The translations under genes were made by a program, and so were the position numbers. Positions 35,594 through 44,146 of a stretch of 64,000 bases of DNA are shown piece after piece; position 1 is the first letter of the stretch; the number at the start of each line of letters is the position of its first letter. This stretch comes from Bacteroidaceae bacterium (lineage in GTDB: Bacteria > Bacteroidota > Bacteroidia > Bacteroidales > Bacteroidaceae): the NCBI GenBank assembly GCA_902362595.1, contig CABIXF010000006.1:75336-139335 (forward strand), given 5' to 3'. The notes under the pieces are model-generated. The model was not told the origin of the DNA. It did no database searches and saw only the letters and a program-made list of their open reading frames with translations.

Positions 35594-36235
35594 ATGGCAG
35601 GACGAAGAAGAGAAAGCAATCGTGAAGAGCTGAAAATGCGTATCGTAGATACTGCGGCAAAGGCTTTTAAGCGCTTGGGGATTAAGGCTGTCCACATGGA
35701 CGACATTGCAGGCTCACTATCCATTTCCAAACGTACACTTTACGAATTGTTCGGCGACAAGGAACAGTTGTTGCTGGAGGTATTCAGCTTTTATCGTCAG
35801 TGCGTCAATCAAGACATGCAAGAACTTACTTCCAGGGCGGACAACGTACTGGAAGTGGTTCTTACGTTTTATGAACGAAAGGTCAACGAGTTGTGTCAGG
35901 TAAACCCTTTGTTTTTCCGCGATTTGCGCAAGTATCCCAAGGTGTTGGATTTCATACATGAAGAGCAGCAGCGAAATGATGTGGATGCTGTGAAGTATTT
36001 TCAGAAAGGGGTGGAACAAGGCATATTCCGTGATGACATTAATTTTCAGATTATCAATCAGACCATGACCATGCAGATGGACCTGTTGATTTACTCCGAT
36101 ATTACTTTACATTATCCTTTGGCAGAGATTTACAGTGAGATTACCATTCTGCACATGAGAGGGATTACTACGGAGAAAGGGAACCGTATGGTAGATGAAT
36201 TCTTGAAGAATATCCGGGAAAAACGCCAAGGATAA
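35594..36235 (+). CDS. TetR/AcrR-family transcriptional regulator
   Basis: A 213-residue repressor-like protein. The start at ATG 35594 (MAGRRRESNREEL) is preferred to an in-frame TTG that overlaps the previous gene. The N-terminal HTH (about residues 12-60) reads IVDTAAKAFKRLGIKAVHMD then DIAGSLSISKRTLYELFGDK. The all-helical C-terminal half is a ligand-binding and dimer domain without a recognisable subgroup. It is the last gene of the efflux operon, 11 bp after the LpxA-like gene, and most likely autoregulates the operon from the promoter at 28740; that is inferred from position. Nothing notable is seen between its stop and 36318. Confidence 0.93.
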   Translation: MAGRRRESNREELKMRIVDTAAKAFKRLGIKAVHMDDIAGSLSISKRTLYELFGDKEQLLLEVFSFYRQCVNQDMQELTSRADNVLEVVLTFYERKVNELCQVNPLFFRDLRKYPKVLDFIHEEQQRNDVDAVKYFQKGVEQGIFRDDINFQIINQTMTMQMDLLIYSDITLHYPLAEIYSEITILHMRGITTEKGNRMVDEFLKNIREKRQG

Positions 36236-36318
36236 CGCTTTCATACCCAAATACCTCTATCTTTACAGAAGCCAGGCCATGCCTCGGCATAGTCAAAATT
36301 AGAAAACTGCGTTTTCTA

Positions 36319-36350
36319 TTTGCCTCTGCACTCGGCTTTCACTATCTTTG
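36319..36350 (+). promoter_or_regulatory. Promoter of the SGNH/MBOAT O-acetylation operon
   Basis: TTTG (36319-36322), 20-nt spacer, TATCTTTG (36343-36350): a complete consensus match. Transcription would start near 36357, 17 nt before the ATG at 36374, which settles that start codon over one at 36320. Confidence 0.78.
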
Positions 36351-36373
36351 CACTCGATTTTAGAGGAAAATTC

Positions 36374-37750
36374 ATGAAGAATAGATTATTATACACTTTC
36401 CTGTTTACCCTTTTGGTAGTAGCAGGTTTGTTTGCCTTGCATTTCCTGCCGTCTCTCTCTTTCAGAAACAAGCCTTTGAGAAAGGTAGATTTGCTTTCCG
36501 ATATACGTATCAAAAAAGAGGTGATGGAACCGATGGACTCCGATACCTTTGTCTTGCCTCCTCCCGTGAAGCCGGCCTTTGTGGATACCTGCAAGGACGG
36601 CATGGTTTGTATTGAGGAATATGTAGATTCTACCGGACGTGGCATGAGCCATTTTTATGAAGCATTGGGACAGGTCAATGCGATGGACCGCCCGGTGCGT
36701 ATCGCTTATTTCGGGGATTCCTTTATTGAAGCCGATATCTTGACCGGTGATTTGCGTGAAATGCTGCAGAAGCGTTTCGGTGGATGTGGAGTGGGCTATG
36801 TACCAATAACTACCCAGATTGCTGGATTTCGTCCTACCGTTCATCACTCGTTTGGTGGATGGCATAGTCATGCCATTACAGATTCCGTTTATTTCGACCG
36901 TTCCCGTCAGGATATTTCCAATCATTACTTCATCCCTTCGCCGGGGGCGTATGTCACGCTGAAAGGGGAGAAGCGTTTTCTTTCCCGCATCGATACGTGC
37001 GACTTGTCTACCTGCTATTTTCTGGCTTCAGACTCCGTGACGCTGAGTGCTTCGGTAAATGGTGGTCAGAGTCGATTGTTTCCTATAAAAGGAAATGGGG
37101 AGTTGCAGGCCGTATCAGTGGGCGGTCGGATTGGTTCCATACGTTGGAACGTGGAAAAGCTGGATTCGGCTGCTTTGTTCTATGCGGTGACAATGGACCC
37201 GAAGCAGGGAGTGGTAGTGGATAATTTCAGTACTCGCGGCAGTAGCGGACAACAGCTGGGGCATATCCCGATGTCTATCCTCCGCCAATACAACCGGTTG
37301 CGGCCTTACGATTTGATTGTATTGCAATACGGGTTGAACGTGGCTTCGGAAAAGGTGTTAAACTATACATATTACAAGGATGCCATGAAACCTATCGTAG
37401 AACGTTTGAAGGAGGCATTCCCCGAGACTTCAATTCTAATTGTCAGTGTGGGCGACCGGGAATACAAGGATGAGAACGGTGAATTGTGTACCATGCCGGG
37501 AGTGAAACGGTTGATTCGTTACCAGCAGGCCCTGGCGGCAGAGACGCATGTGGCATTTTGGAATATGTTTGAGGCCATGGGAGGAGAAGGCAGCATGGTG
37601 AAGATGGTGGAAAGCAAACCGCAGATGGCCAATTACGATTATACACACATCAATTTCAGGGGAGGAAAGCACATTGCCGGACTTCTGTTTGAGACGTTGA
37701 TGTACGGAAAGGAGCAATATGAAAAACGGAAAGCCTATGAGATGGAATAA
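36374..37750 (+). CDS. Membrane-anchored SGNH-family protein, gene 1 of O-acetylation operon
   Basis: A 458-residue protein with one N-terminal membrane helix or uncleaved signal (LLYTFLFTLLVVAGLFALHF) and a periplasmic SGNH hydrolase-like domain: block I IAYFGDSFIEADI, a beta-rich insert, then LIVLQYGLNVAS with the oxyanion Asn, and YDYTHINFRGGKHIAG with the Asp-x-x-His pair. In polysaccharide O-acetylation systems such proteins (AlgJ/AlgX, PatB, OatA-like) transfer acetyl groups delivered by an MBOAT protein, and the gene two downstream is exactly that. The next gene begins 32 bp before this one ends. The acceptor glycan is unknown. Confidence 0.88.
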   Translation: MKNRLLYTFLFTLLVVAGLFALHFLPSLSFRNKPLRKVDLLSDIRIKKEVMEPMDSDTFVLPPPVKPAFVDTCKDGMVCIEEYVDSTGRGMSHFYEALGQVNAMDRPVRIAYFGDSFIEADILTGDLREMLQKRFGGCGVGYVPITTQIAGFRPTVHHSFGGWHSHAITDSVYFDRSRQDISNHYFIPSPGAYVTLKGEKRFLSRIDTCDLSTCYFLASDSVTLSASVNGGQSRLFPIKGNGELQAVSVGGRIGSIRWNVEKLDSAALFYAVTMDPKQGVVVDNFSTRGSSGQQLGHIPMSILRQYNRLRPYDLIVLQYGLNVASEKVLNYTYYKDAMKPIVERLKEAFPETSILIVSVGDREYKDENGELCTMPGVKRLIRYQQALAAETHVAFWNMFEAMGGEGSMVKMVESKPQMANYDYTHINFRGGKHIAGLLFETLMYGKEQYEKRKAYEME

Positions 37751-38705
37751 ACTGTGTGTATGGCTAGTGTCATGCTTCTTGTGTCTTTGGGTTACAGAAG
37801 GTGTGGCACAGGATGTAGTACCGGTGAAATCACGCCCTGACCGTCATTCCGGGCATGTGTCCGACAGCAAGGCCATGCAGCAGTTGCTGAAATTTATTCA
37901 GGTAAGCAATCCGATGCCTGCCAGTTTCAGAGAAACAACGGAAAACCGGATTGAAGACCCGACGGGAGAACTCCTTCCTTTTTGGCAGAAACTTTCTGTA
38001 CTCGACCGTCCGCTGCGTATTGTGCACATTGGTGACTCGCACGTGCGGGGACATGTGTTTCCGTATGTGGCCCGCCGGCAACTGGAAGATGATTTCGGAC
38101 GGGAAGCGGTACTGGATATGCAAGTGAATTACCGTACGTCCGGACTGGCGCACGAAACGGGAGCGGCGGGAATCGTTTACCATATACTAGGGGTGAACGG
38201 AGCGACTTATGGTTCTTTCTCCACTCCGGAGAACATACAACAGATTATCGACTTGAAGCCGGACTTGGTGATTCTTTCTTTTGGCACGAACGAGGCACAC
38301 GGTCGTCGTTATTCTTCTACCGAACATATAGCACACATGGATTATCTGCTGGGAGAGTTGAAGAAAGGGTGTCCGCAGGCAGTTTATCTGCTGACCACTC
38401 CACCGGGGGCTTATGTGCGTAACGGTCGGAGGGGAGCTCGGGTAATCAATCCTCGGACAAAACTGGTGGTGAAGACGGAACAGGATTATGCCGCTTCCCG
38501 GAAACTGGCCTTGTGGGACATGTACCACATAGTGGGCGGCGAACGGCGGGCATGCCTGAACTGGAGTGCCGGAAACTATTACCAACGGGACAAGATTCAT
38601 TTCACGCAGGACGGATATATCCTGCAGGGATTACTTTTACACGAAGCGATTATTAAATCATACAACAATTATGTGGAAACTCAACTGGACGGAACTCGGA
38701 ATTGA
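37719..38705 (+). CDS. Periplasmic SGNH-family protein, gene 2 of O-acetylation operon
   Basis: A 328-residue protein with a signal peptide (VSCFLCLWVTEGVAQ) and an SGNH domain containing IVHIGDSHVRGH, LVILSFGTNEAHG and DKIHFTQDGY, so Ser, Asn, Asp and His are all present. It is paralogous in plan to the preceding protein but shorter and without its insert. The start at 37719 overlaps the previous gene by 32 nt; ATG 37737 (MRWNKL) is an alternative that still overlaps. It in turn overlaps the MBOAT start by 35 nt, so the three genes appear translationally coupled. Confidence 0.87.
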   Translation: MKNGKPMRWNKLCVWLVSCFLCLWVTEGVAQDVVPVKSRPDRHSGHVSDSKAMQQLLKFIQVSNPMPASFRETTENRIEDPTGELLPFWQKLSVLDRPLRIVHIGDSHVRGHVFPYVARRQLEDDFGREAVLDMQVNYRTSGLAHETGAAGIVYHILGVNGATYGSFSTPENIQQIIDLKPDLVILSFGTNEAHGRRYSSTEHIAHMDYLLGELKKGCPQAVYLLTTPPGAYVRNGRRGARVINPRTKLVVKTEQDYAASRKLALWDMYHIVGGERRACLNWSAGNYYQRDKIHFTQDGYILQGLLLHEAIIKSYNNYVETQLDGTRN

Positions 38706-40173
38706 CTGGGATAGATTGAAGGATGTGCTGACGTATGATTCCACGCAGCCCATGATTTTCAGCAGCGGACTGTTTCTTTTCCTTTTCTTAGGATTCAGTC
38801 TGGTCTATCTTCTCTTGCAGAAGAAGACCACGGCACGCCTGCTGTTTGTCACTTTGTTTTCGTATTACTTCTATTATAAAAGCAGCGGTTTCTACTTTTT
38901 CCTGCTGGGTATTGTCACGGTGTCCGATTTCCTGCTGGCCCGCAGGATGGAGGTCACGCTGTCGGCATGGAAACGGAAAATGCTGGTGGTGTGCAGCTTG
39001 TGTATCAACCTTGGGTTGCTCTGCTATTTTAAGTACACGAACTTTTTCTATGAGATGCTGGCGCCTCTGTGGAACGGACAGTTCCAGCCGCTCGACATCT
39101 TCTTGCCGGTAGGCATTTCGTTTTTTACCTTCCAGTCGCTGAGCTATACCATCGATGTGTATCGCCGGGATTTGAAGCCGTTGTCGAACCTGCTGGACTA
39201 TGCGTTTTATGTGTCTTTCTTTCCGCAGCTGGTAGCCGGACCGATTGTGCGTGCCCGCGATTTCATTTCACAAATTCGGCAACCGCTTTTCGTTTCGTCG
39301 GAGATGTTCGGACAGGGGATTTTCTTTATCGTGAGTGGCCTGTTCAAGAAGGCGGTCATTTCGGACTACATCAGTGTGAACTTTGTGGAACGTATATTTG
39401 ATAATCCGGGATTGTATTCGGGACTGGAAAACCTGTTTGGGGTTTACGGGTATGCGCTGCAGATTTATTGTGACTTCTCGGGGTATAGCGACATGGCTAT
39501 CGGTATTGCCTTGCTGTTGGGATTCCGTTTTCCGCTCAACTTCAACTCGCCTTACAAGGCGGACAGTGTGACCGATTTCTGGCATCGCTGGCACATCTCC
39601 TTGTCTACCTGGTTGCGCGACTACCTTTATATCTCTCTGGGAGGTAACCGGAAGGGAAAGATTCGTACCTACATCAACCTGATATTGACCATGCTGCTGG
39701 GAGGACTCTGGCATGGAGCTTCGTGGAACTTTGTGGTGTGGGGTGGATTGCACGGGGTGGCACTGGCCTTGCATAAGTTCTTCCGCAGTCTGCTGGGGCG
39801 TCCCAAGCAGTACCGTAGTCAGGGCCTGCGGAAATTCTTTGCCGTGGTGCTGACTTTCCATTTCGTGTGCTTCTGCTGGATTTTCTTCCGCAATGCCACG
39901 TTTGAAGCTTCTGTTACCATGATCCGGCAGATATTTACAGCTTTCCATCCGGAATTGCTGGAGCAGCTTCTGACGGGTTACTGGAAAGTTTTTGTGCTGA
40001 TGGGAGTTGGTTTTCTGCTCCATTTCTGTCCTGATAGCTGGCAGAACTCCTGCAGTCGCGGCATGGTACGCCTGCCGTTGGTGGCACAGGCCTTGGTGAT
40101 GATTGCTTTGATTTACTTGGTGATTCAGGTGAAAAGCAGCGATATCCAGCCCTTTATCTACTTCCAGTTCTAA
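38671..40173 (+). CDS. MBOAT-family membrane O-acyltransferase (AlgI/DltB/PatA-like)
   Basis: A 500-residue polytopic inner-membrane protein that moves acyl groups, usually acetyl, across the membrane to periplasmic transferases. The start is ATG 38671 (MWKLNWTELGIDWDRLKD), inside the end of the previous gene; sequence upstream in frame is unrelated. Characteristic segments are PVGISFFTFQSLSYTIDVYR, FFPQLVAGPIVRARDF, YCDFSGYSDMAIGIALLLGF, FWHRWHISLSTWLRDYLYI and GGLWHGASWNFVVWGGLHG, where the His of LWHGASW is the family catalytic residue. With the two SGNH genes it forms a complete O-acetylation module. Capsule, LPS or exopolysaccharide are possible acceptors. Confidence 0.93.
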   Translation: MWKLNWTELGIDWDRLKDVLTYDSTQPMIFSSGLFLFLFLGFSLVYLLLQKKTTARLLFVTLFSYYFYYKSSGFYFFLLGIVTVSDFLLARRMEVTLSAWKRKMLVVCSLCINLGLLCYFKYTNFFYEMLAPLWNGQFQPLDIFLPVGISFFTFQSLSYTIDVYRRDLKPLSNLLDYAFYVSFFPQLVAGPIVRARDFISQIRQPLFVSSEMFGQGIFFIVSGLFKKAVISDYISVNFVERIFDNPGLYSGLENLFGVYGYALQIYCDFSGYSDMAIGIALLLGFRFPLNFNSPYKADSVTDFWHRWHISLSTWLRDYLYISLGGNRKGKIRTYINLILTMLLGGLWHGASWNFVVWGGLHGVALALHKFFRSLLGRPKQYRSQGLRKFFAVVLTFHFVCFCWIFFRNATFEASVTMIRQIFTAFHPELLEQLLTGYWKVFVLMGVGFLLHFCPDSWQNSCSRGMVRLPLVAQALVMIALIYLVIQVKSSDIQPFIYFQF

Positions 40174-40336
40174 AGAGGTGGCTTCCTGAGCGTGAGTGAG
40201 ATGCAACTATTTTGAGAAAGAAAGACTATTTTTTCCTGAAAAAATTAGGAGAAAAGGGGGAATAATTGTATTTTTGTCACGCTTTCGAAATATCCTTTTG
40301 GATGGAGGACATTGGAAAGTGTGTTTATTGGTATTT

Positions 40337-40408
40337 GCGCCCGTAGTTCAATGGATAGAATAAAGGATTCCGGTTCCTTCGATTGGGGTTCGACTCCCCA
40401 CGGGCGTA
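40337..40408 (+). tRNA. tRNA-Arg (CCG)
   Basis: Acceptor GCGCCCG (40337-40343) pairs with CGGGCGT (40401-40407, terminal G-U), discriminator A40408; anticodon arm AAGGA-TTCCGGT-TCCTT gives anticodon CCG for codon CGG; T-arm GGGG-TTCGACT-CCCC. CCA is not encoded. Upstream, 40174-40336 holds a TATTTTTG box at 40269-40276 but no clear -33 element. Confidence 0.95.
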
Positions 40409-40414
40409 CATGAT

Positions 40415-40457
40415 AGCTTATTAGACTGAGAATGAACGGTTTAATAAGCTCTTTTTG
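40415..40457 (+). terminator. Terminator after tRNA-Arg
   Basis: Perfect 9-bp stem AGCTTATTA / TAATAAGCT with an 18-nt loop, followed by CTTTTTG. Confidence 0.75.
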
Positions 40458-40502
40458 TTTGTAAATGCATGCCTTTTGAAAATCGTTTTGAGGGGGTGGA
40501 GA

Positions 40503-40628
40503 AAACGCTTCGACGTTTTACTCCAAACGCTTCGACGTTTTGTCTAAAACGTAAAGGCGTTTTACTTCAAACGCTTAGGCGTTTAAGGAGAAACGTCGAA
40601 GCGTTTTCCGGCAAGTGCAAAGGCGTTT
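40503..40628. repeat. Array B: six 16-bp imperfect palindromes at exact 22-bp period
   Basis: Units start at 40503, 40525, 40547, 40569, 40591 and 40613. Five fit AAACG-N6-CGTTT with cores CTTCGA, CTTCGA, TAAAGG, CTTAGG and TCGAAG; the sixth has a decayed left arm (AAGTG) and core CAAAGG. Spacers are 6 bp and unrelated. Two cores are shared with array A at 11308-11411, and CTTCGA/TCGAAG are the same core in opposite orientation. The array ends 41 nt before the cutC ATG. Confidence 0.95.
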
Positions 40629-40669
40629 TCGAAAGGTGAAAAAAATCACTCTTTAAAGTTGACTGAACG

Positions 40670-41419
40670 ATGAAAAACTACATGTTCGAAATTTGTGCGA
40701 ACTCCGCAGAGAGTTGCGTGGCTGCCCAGCAGGGAGGTGCCCATCGGGTTGAATTGTGTGCCGGCATGCCGGAAGGGGGAACCACTCCGTCCATCGGCGA
40801 AATCAAGGTGGCTCGGAAATTGATTGATATCCGTCTGCATGTCATTATCCGTCCGCGCGGGGGAGATTTTCTGTACACTCCTTCGGAACTCGACATCATG
40901 GAAGAGGACATTCAGGCTGCCCGTCAGGCCGGAGCCGACGGAGTGGTGTTCGGCTGTCTGACTCCGGAAGGAGAGCTCGACAAGCCGGCCATGCAGCGAT
41001 TGATGAAGGCTGCCCAGGGACTCTCGGTCACTTTTCATCGGGCATTTGATTATGTGAAGTCTCCTGCTAAGGCATTGGAGGAACTGATTGATATGGGAGT
41101 GAACCGTGTGCTGACTTCCGGACAGATGCCCACTGCAATAGAAGGGGCTGCGTTGCTGGCAGAACTGGTGAAGCAAGCAGGCGACCGTATCATTATTATG
41201 CCGGGATGCGGAGTGAATGAACACAATATCGCGGAATTGGCCCGGGTGACGGGTGCCAGTGAGTTTCATTTCTCGGCCCGTGAACAAAAAGAAAGCCGGA
41301 TGCTTCTTCGCAATCCGGCTTTGTCGATGGGAGGTACGGATATGGATGAATACGCTCATCCGGTCACGACCCCCGAAAAAGTTCGTCGTACCATCGCGGC
41401 GCTTACAGCCCGTGGATGA
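40670..41419 (+). CDS. cutC: CutC-family protein
   Basis: A 249-residue cytoplasmic TIM-barrel protein of the CutC family, historically linked to copper tolerance, although its biochemical role is still unclear. Signatures: FEICANSAESCVAAQQGGAHRVELC in the first strand-helix pair, VIIRPRGGDFLY, GADGVVFGCLTPEGELD, VTFHRAFDYV, RVLTSGQMPTAIEGA and IIIMPGCGVNEHNIAEL. Length is normal for the family. The 5' region carries the palindrome array B. Its 3' end overlaps the convergent transglutaminase-like gene by 17 nt, leaving no room for a terminator. Confidence 0.95.
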   Translation: MKNYMFEICANSAESCVAAQQGGAHRVELCAGMPEGGTTPSIGEIKVARKLIDIRLHVIIRPRGGDFLYTPSELDIMEEDIQAARQAGADGVVFGCLTPEGELDKPAMQRLMKAAQGLSVTFHRAFDYVKSPAKALEELIDMGVNRVLTSGQMPTAIEGAALLAELVKQAGDRIIIMPGCGVNEHNIAELARVTGASEFHFSAREQKESRMLLRNPALSMGGTDMDEYAHPVTTPEKVRRTIAALTARG

Positions 41420-44033
41420 CGTGGAGCAGTTGCTCGCCCATGCCGATGGTGTATCCGTGTGACTCGAAGACCACGCGGTTGAACGTATCGCCCAGGATAA
41501 TCACCGGCAGGGTGGGCTTGTTGCCCAGTTTCATGTTTTCGGCTATCATCTTGAGGATGCTTCCGTCCTTGTCGATTCCAAATACCACGTTCGATGGCAG
41601 GTTGGGGAACTCTTTGCGGTCGAATTTCCGGTAGGCCGCTTCGTCGGTAAAGAGCAATACAATCGTACGTCCCCATTTTTCAAATTCCGCTTTCTTGATT
41701 TCGATGTCTTTCAAGGCATGGTTGGTAGGTTCCTGTCCTACTCCCAGTACGCCGACAATGTAATAACCGCGGCCTGTGGTGCTGAGGATGGATACCTGTT
41801 CTCCGTTGTCCGGACGGGTGTACAACGCTTCTGAATTGAAGTTGCCGATGACACGTACTTCCTCCGTATTGTTGCGCATGCAGAGCGGAGTGACCGTGGT
41901 CTTGCCTTCTTCTACCGTAAAGAAAGAAACCTGGCTCAATACGCTTCCGTTGGCCATACGGCTGCCGGTTACCAGCATGTAATAACCCGTCGACATTTGG
42001 CTTCCGTTTTTCAGCAGGGAAGCCCAGCTGGCATCTTCCGGATGGTTCTGTAGCTGGAAAATGCCGTTGTCGTACTTCGACAAGGTGAAGTGGGTGTAAT
42101 ATTTCGGGTTGTCCAGTCGGGGAATCGGCTCGTAGGTGGCCTTCAGTATACCTTCCGACAAGTTGCCTCCTTCCGATTTTTCAAAGTCCACCAGCACCGG
42201 ATTGCCGTTCAGACGGTAGCAGATGTTGCCGTTCACTTCATCCTTCCAAGCAGGAATGCCCAGACTGCGGGCAGCTGCTACAAAGAAAATGTCTCTGGAC
42301 TGGGAGTCGGTCACCCGGCTGCGCCATACCCCTTCCGGTGAGGTGGTTGTAAACAAGGTGCTCAGGTCATTGCGGATGGTCAGGCTGTCCTTACACCATT
42401 TTACCAGCACTTGTGGGTCGGCTTTGATTTGGGATGCCAGTTCGGTAGGGAATGCCTTCTGCAAGTAACTCCGGTAAGGTGTCAGCATTTCGCTGGCAAT
42501 ACGCGGGGCCAGCACTTCTTGTATGTCTGCAGTGGTATCCGTGCCATAGAGATGGTCTTCCAGGATGGAGCAAGGCGTATCGCGTAAGTCTTTCTCGGCC
42601 AGTGTGCCCAGCAGTTCCAGTGCCCGTGTGCCCTGTCCTTTTTCTACGGCATGTGAAAGGAACTGCATGATGTCGGCATAGTTGCCTCTGGATTTCACGA
42701 TGAAATCGCTGGTCCGTGTTTCGTCCAGTTTCTGTTTTTGGGCAAATGCTTTGGCCTTTTCTTCTGTCGGGAAGCTGGCCACGTAGGCATTGCGGATAGA
42801 ATCTTCCTGGGCCATACGCAGGGTATTTTCCTTGCGTTGGGCCTCGGTCACCTCCGGCAGGTTGGCCTTTTCGGCAGGCGGTACGATGTGCAGGGTATCG
42901 GCAAACACGTCACCCGGACGGTGGGAGAGGGTAAGGGTCACTTCTTTTTCCTTGCCGAAAGAAACTTTTTTCAGTCCGAAACGTTGGTTGGAAGAAGCAT
43001 ATACCAGCATGTCGCCCAGTCCGGCAGAAAGCGAGGCTTTGCCTTGCGCGTCAGTCGTTTTGTTGGCTACGGTGAAGAACTCAGCGTAATTATAAATCTT
43101 GAACTCTACATGGGCACCTTCCACAGCCTTTCCCAATGAATCGACCACGGTGACGGTGACCGGCGCACTCTGCGCATAATTGTCGATGATGTTGATTTCG
43201 GTGTAGTTGGCCGTGGTTTTCATCACTTCTTCCGGTCCGTCGTATGCACCGAATACCTTGGTATGCATCAGCATGCCGCGGCTGGCCGGAGCGTTGAACC
43301 ATCCCAGATTCAGCACAGGTTCCGGTTCGCAGGCGCCGAGGAAGTACCATTTTCCGTCCACCCAGGCTTCCACCCAAGCATGGTTGTCGTCGGTATGTGC
43401 CCAGCGCGGTGTGTAGACCTGGCGGGCCGGAATACCTACGGCACGCAGGGCAGCTACCAGGAAGGTGGATTCTTCTCCGCAACGTCCGTAAGCCGTTTTT
43501 ACGGTAGCCAGCGGAGCGCTGGTACGGCTGTCGGTCGGGGTGTAGACCACTTTTTCATGACACCAGTGGTTTACTTCCAGCACCGCATCGTACATGGACA
43601 ATTTTTCTATGCGGGGCATCAGTTCCTGGCGGAATACTTCGCGCGAATTATCCAGGTTTTCGTTGTTGACCCGTATGGGAAGCACAAAATGGCGGAAGAT
43701 TAAATCAGGAATCTGAGTACCCCAAGAAGTTTGTTTGCGGTCCTGAAGTGTCAGACGTACATTTTTCAGGTAGAATTCGCCGGAGTAGTCGGCAATATCG
43801 CCCGGAGTCATGTAGGCATACAGGAACATCATGGCTTCTCGTTCTTCTTGTGTCATTTCCTCATTGAAAACCTCAAAGAGATTACCTCGGGTAAGAATTT
43901 CTTTTTTCTGGTTAAAGTCTGTTTCTACTTTTTGGCGGTAGTCAGTTTCTTTCAAAAAATGGTCGGAAGAGGTACAGGCCGGGAAAAGGCAACTGAGCCA
44001 GAGTCCTAGAATGGGAATAACTAATTTTTTCAT
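41403..44033 (-). CDS. Large transglutaminase-like lipoprotein
   Basis: An 876-residue exported lipoprotein (lipobox SCLFPAC) starting at ATG 44033 (MKKLVIPILG). Residues about 165-260 form a transglutaminase/peptidase-like fold with Cys in YGRCGEESTF (near 184) and His in NHAWVEAWVDGKWYF (near 219); at the usual third position stands FLGACEPEP, so the Asp of the triad is not obvious. An Ig/CarboxypepD-like domain follows (about 300-400, VTVVDSLGKAVEGAHVEFKI), then a second, degenerate transglutaminase-like region (FVAAARSLGIPAWKDEV, no Cys) and a C-terminal part with a thioredoxin-like look (GRTIVLLFTDEAAYRKF, TLPVIILGDTFNRVVF). Role unknown; processing of peptides or peptidoglycan at the cell surface is possible. 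Confidence 0.85.
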   Translation of the reverse strand: MKKLVIPILGLWLSCLFPACTSSDHFLKETDYRQKVETDFNQKKEILTRGNLFEVFNEEMTQEEREAMMFLYAYMTPGDIADYSGEFYLKNVRLTLQDRKQTSWGTQIPDLIFRHFVLPIRVNNENLDNSREVFRQELMPRIEKLSMYDAVLEVNHWCHEKVVYTPTDSRTSAPLATVKTAYGRCGEESTFLVAALRAVGIPARQVYTPRWAHTDDNHAWVEAWVDGKWYFLGACEPEPVLNLGWFNAPASRGMLMHTKVFGAYDGPEEVMKTTANYTEINIIDNYAQSAPVTVTVVDSLGKAVEGAHVEFKIYNYAEFFTVANKTTDAQGKASLSAGLGDMLVYASSNQRFGLKKVSFGKEKEVTLTLSHRPGDVFADTLHIVPPAEKANLPEVTEAQRKENTLRMAQEDSIRNAYVASFPTEEKAKAFAQKQKLDETRTSDFIVKSRGNYADIMQFLSHAVEKGQGTRALELLGTLAEKDLRDTPCSILEDHLYGTDTTADIQEVLAPRIASEMLTPYRSYLQKAFPTELASQIKADPQVLVKWCKDSLTIRNDLSTLFTTTSPEGVWRSRVTDSQSRDIFFVAAARSLGIPAWKDEVNGNICYRLNGNPVLVDFEKSEGGNLSEGILKATYEPIPRLDNPKYYTHFTLSKYDNGIFQLQNHPEDASWASLLKNGSQMSTGYYMLVTGSRMANGSVLSQVSFFTVEEGKTTVTPLCMRNNTEEVRVIGNFNSEALYTRPDNGEQVSILSTTGRGYYIVGVLGVGQEPTNHALKDIEIKKAEFEKWGRTIVLLFTDEAAYRKFDRKEFPNLPSNVVFGIDKDGSILKMIAENMKLGNKPTLPVIILGDTFNRVVFESHGYTIGMGEQLLHVIHGL

Positions 44034-44063
44034 GTAATATAAGGTATAAGTGGCGGATAAAAG

Positions 44064-44123
44064 AAAAGACACGGAAACGGGAGTTCTCTTCGGGAAGAGA
44101 AGTCTTTCGTTTCTGTGTCTTTT
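44064..44123 (-). terminator. Branched terminator hairpin downstream of the amino-sugar genes
   Basis: AAAAGACAC (44064-44072) pairs with GTGTCTTTT (44115-44123); GAAACG pairs with CGTTTC inside it, and TTCTCTT/AAGAGAA forms an apical stem. On the minus strand it is followed by a T-rich TCTTTTA run. It starts 23 nt after the stop of the gene at 44147. Confidence 0.7.
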
Positions 44124-44146
44124 ATAAGGGATAATATGAATGCTTC

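Noticed and set aside
36320..36373. Upstream start for the first SGNH gene
   Set aside because: The codon lies inside the -33 box of a consensus promoter whose transcript begins near 36357.
39268..40206. 312-codon antisense frame within the MBOAT gene
   Set aside because: No domain or promoter; mirrors membrane-helix codons of the sense protein.
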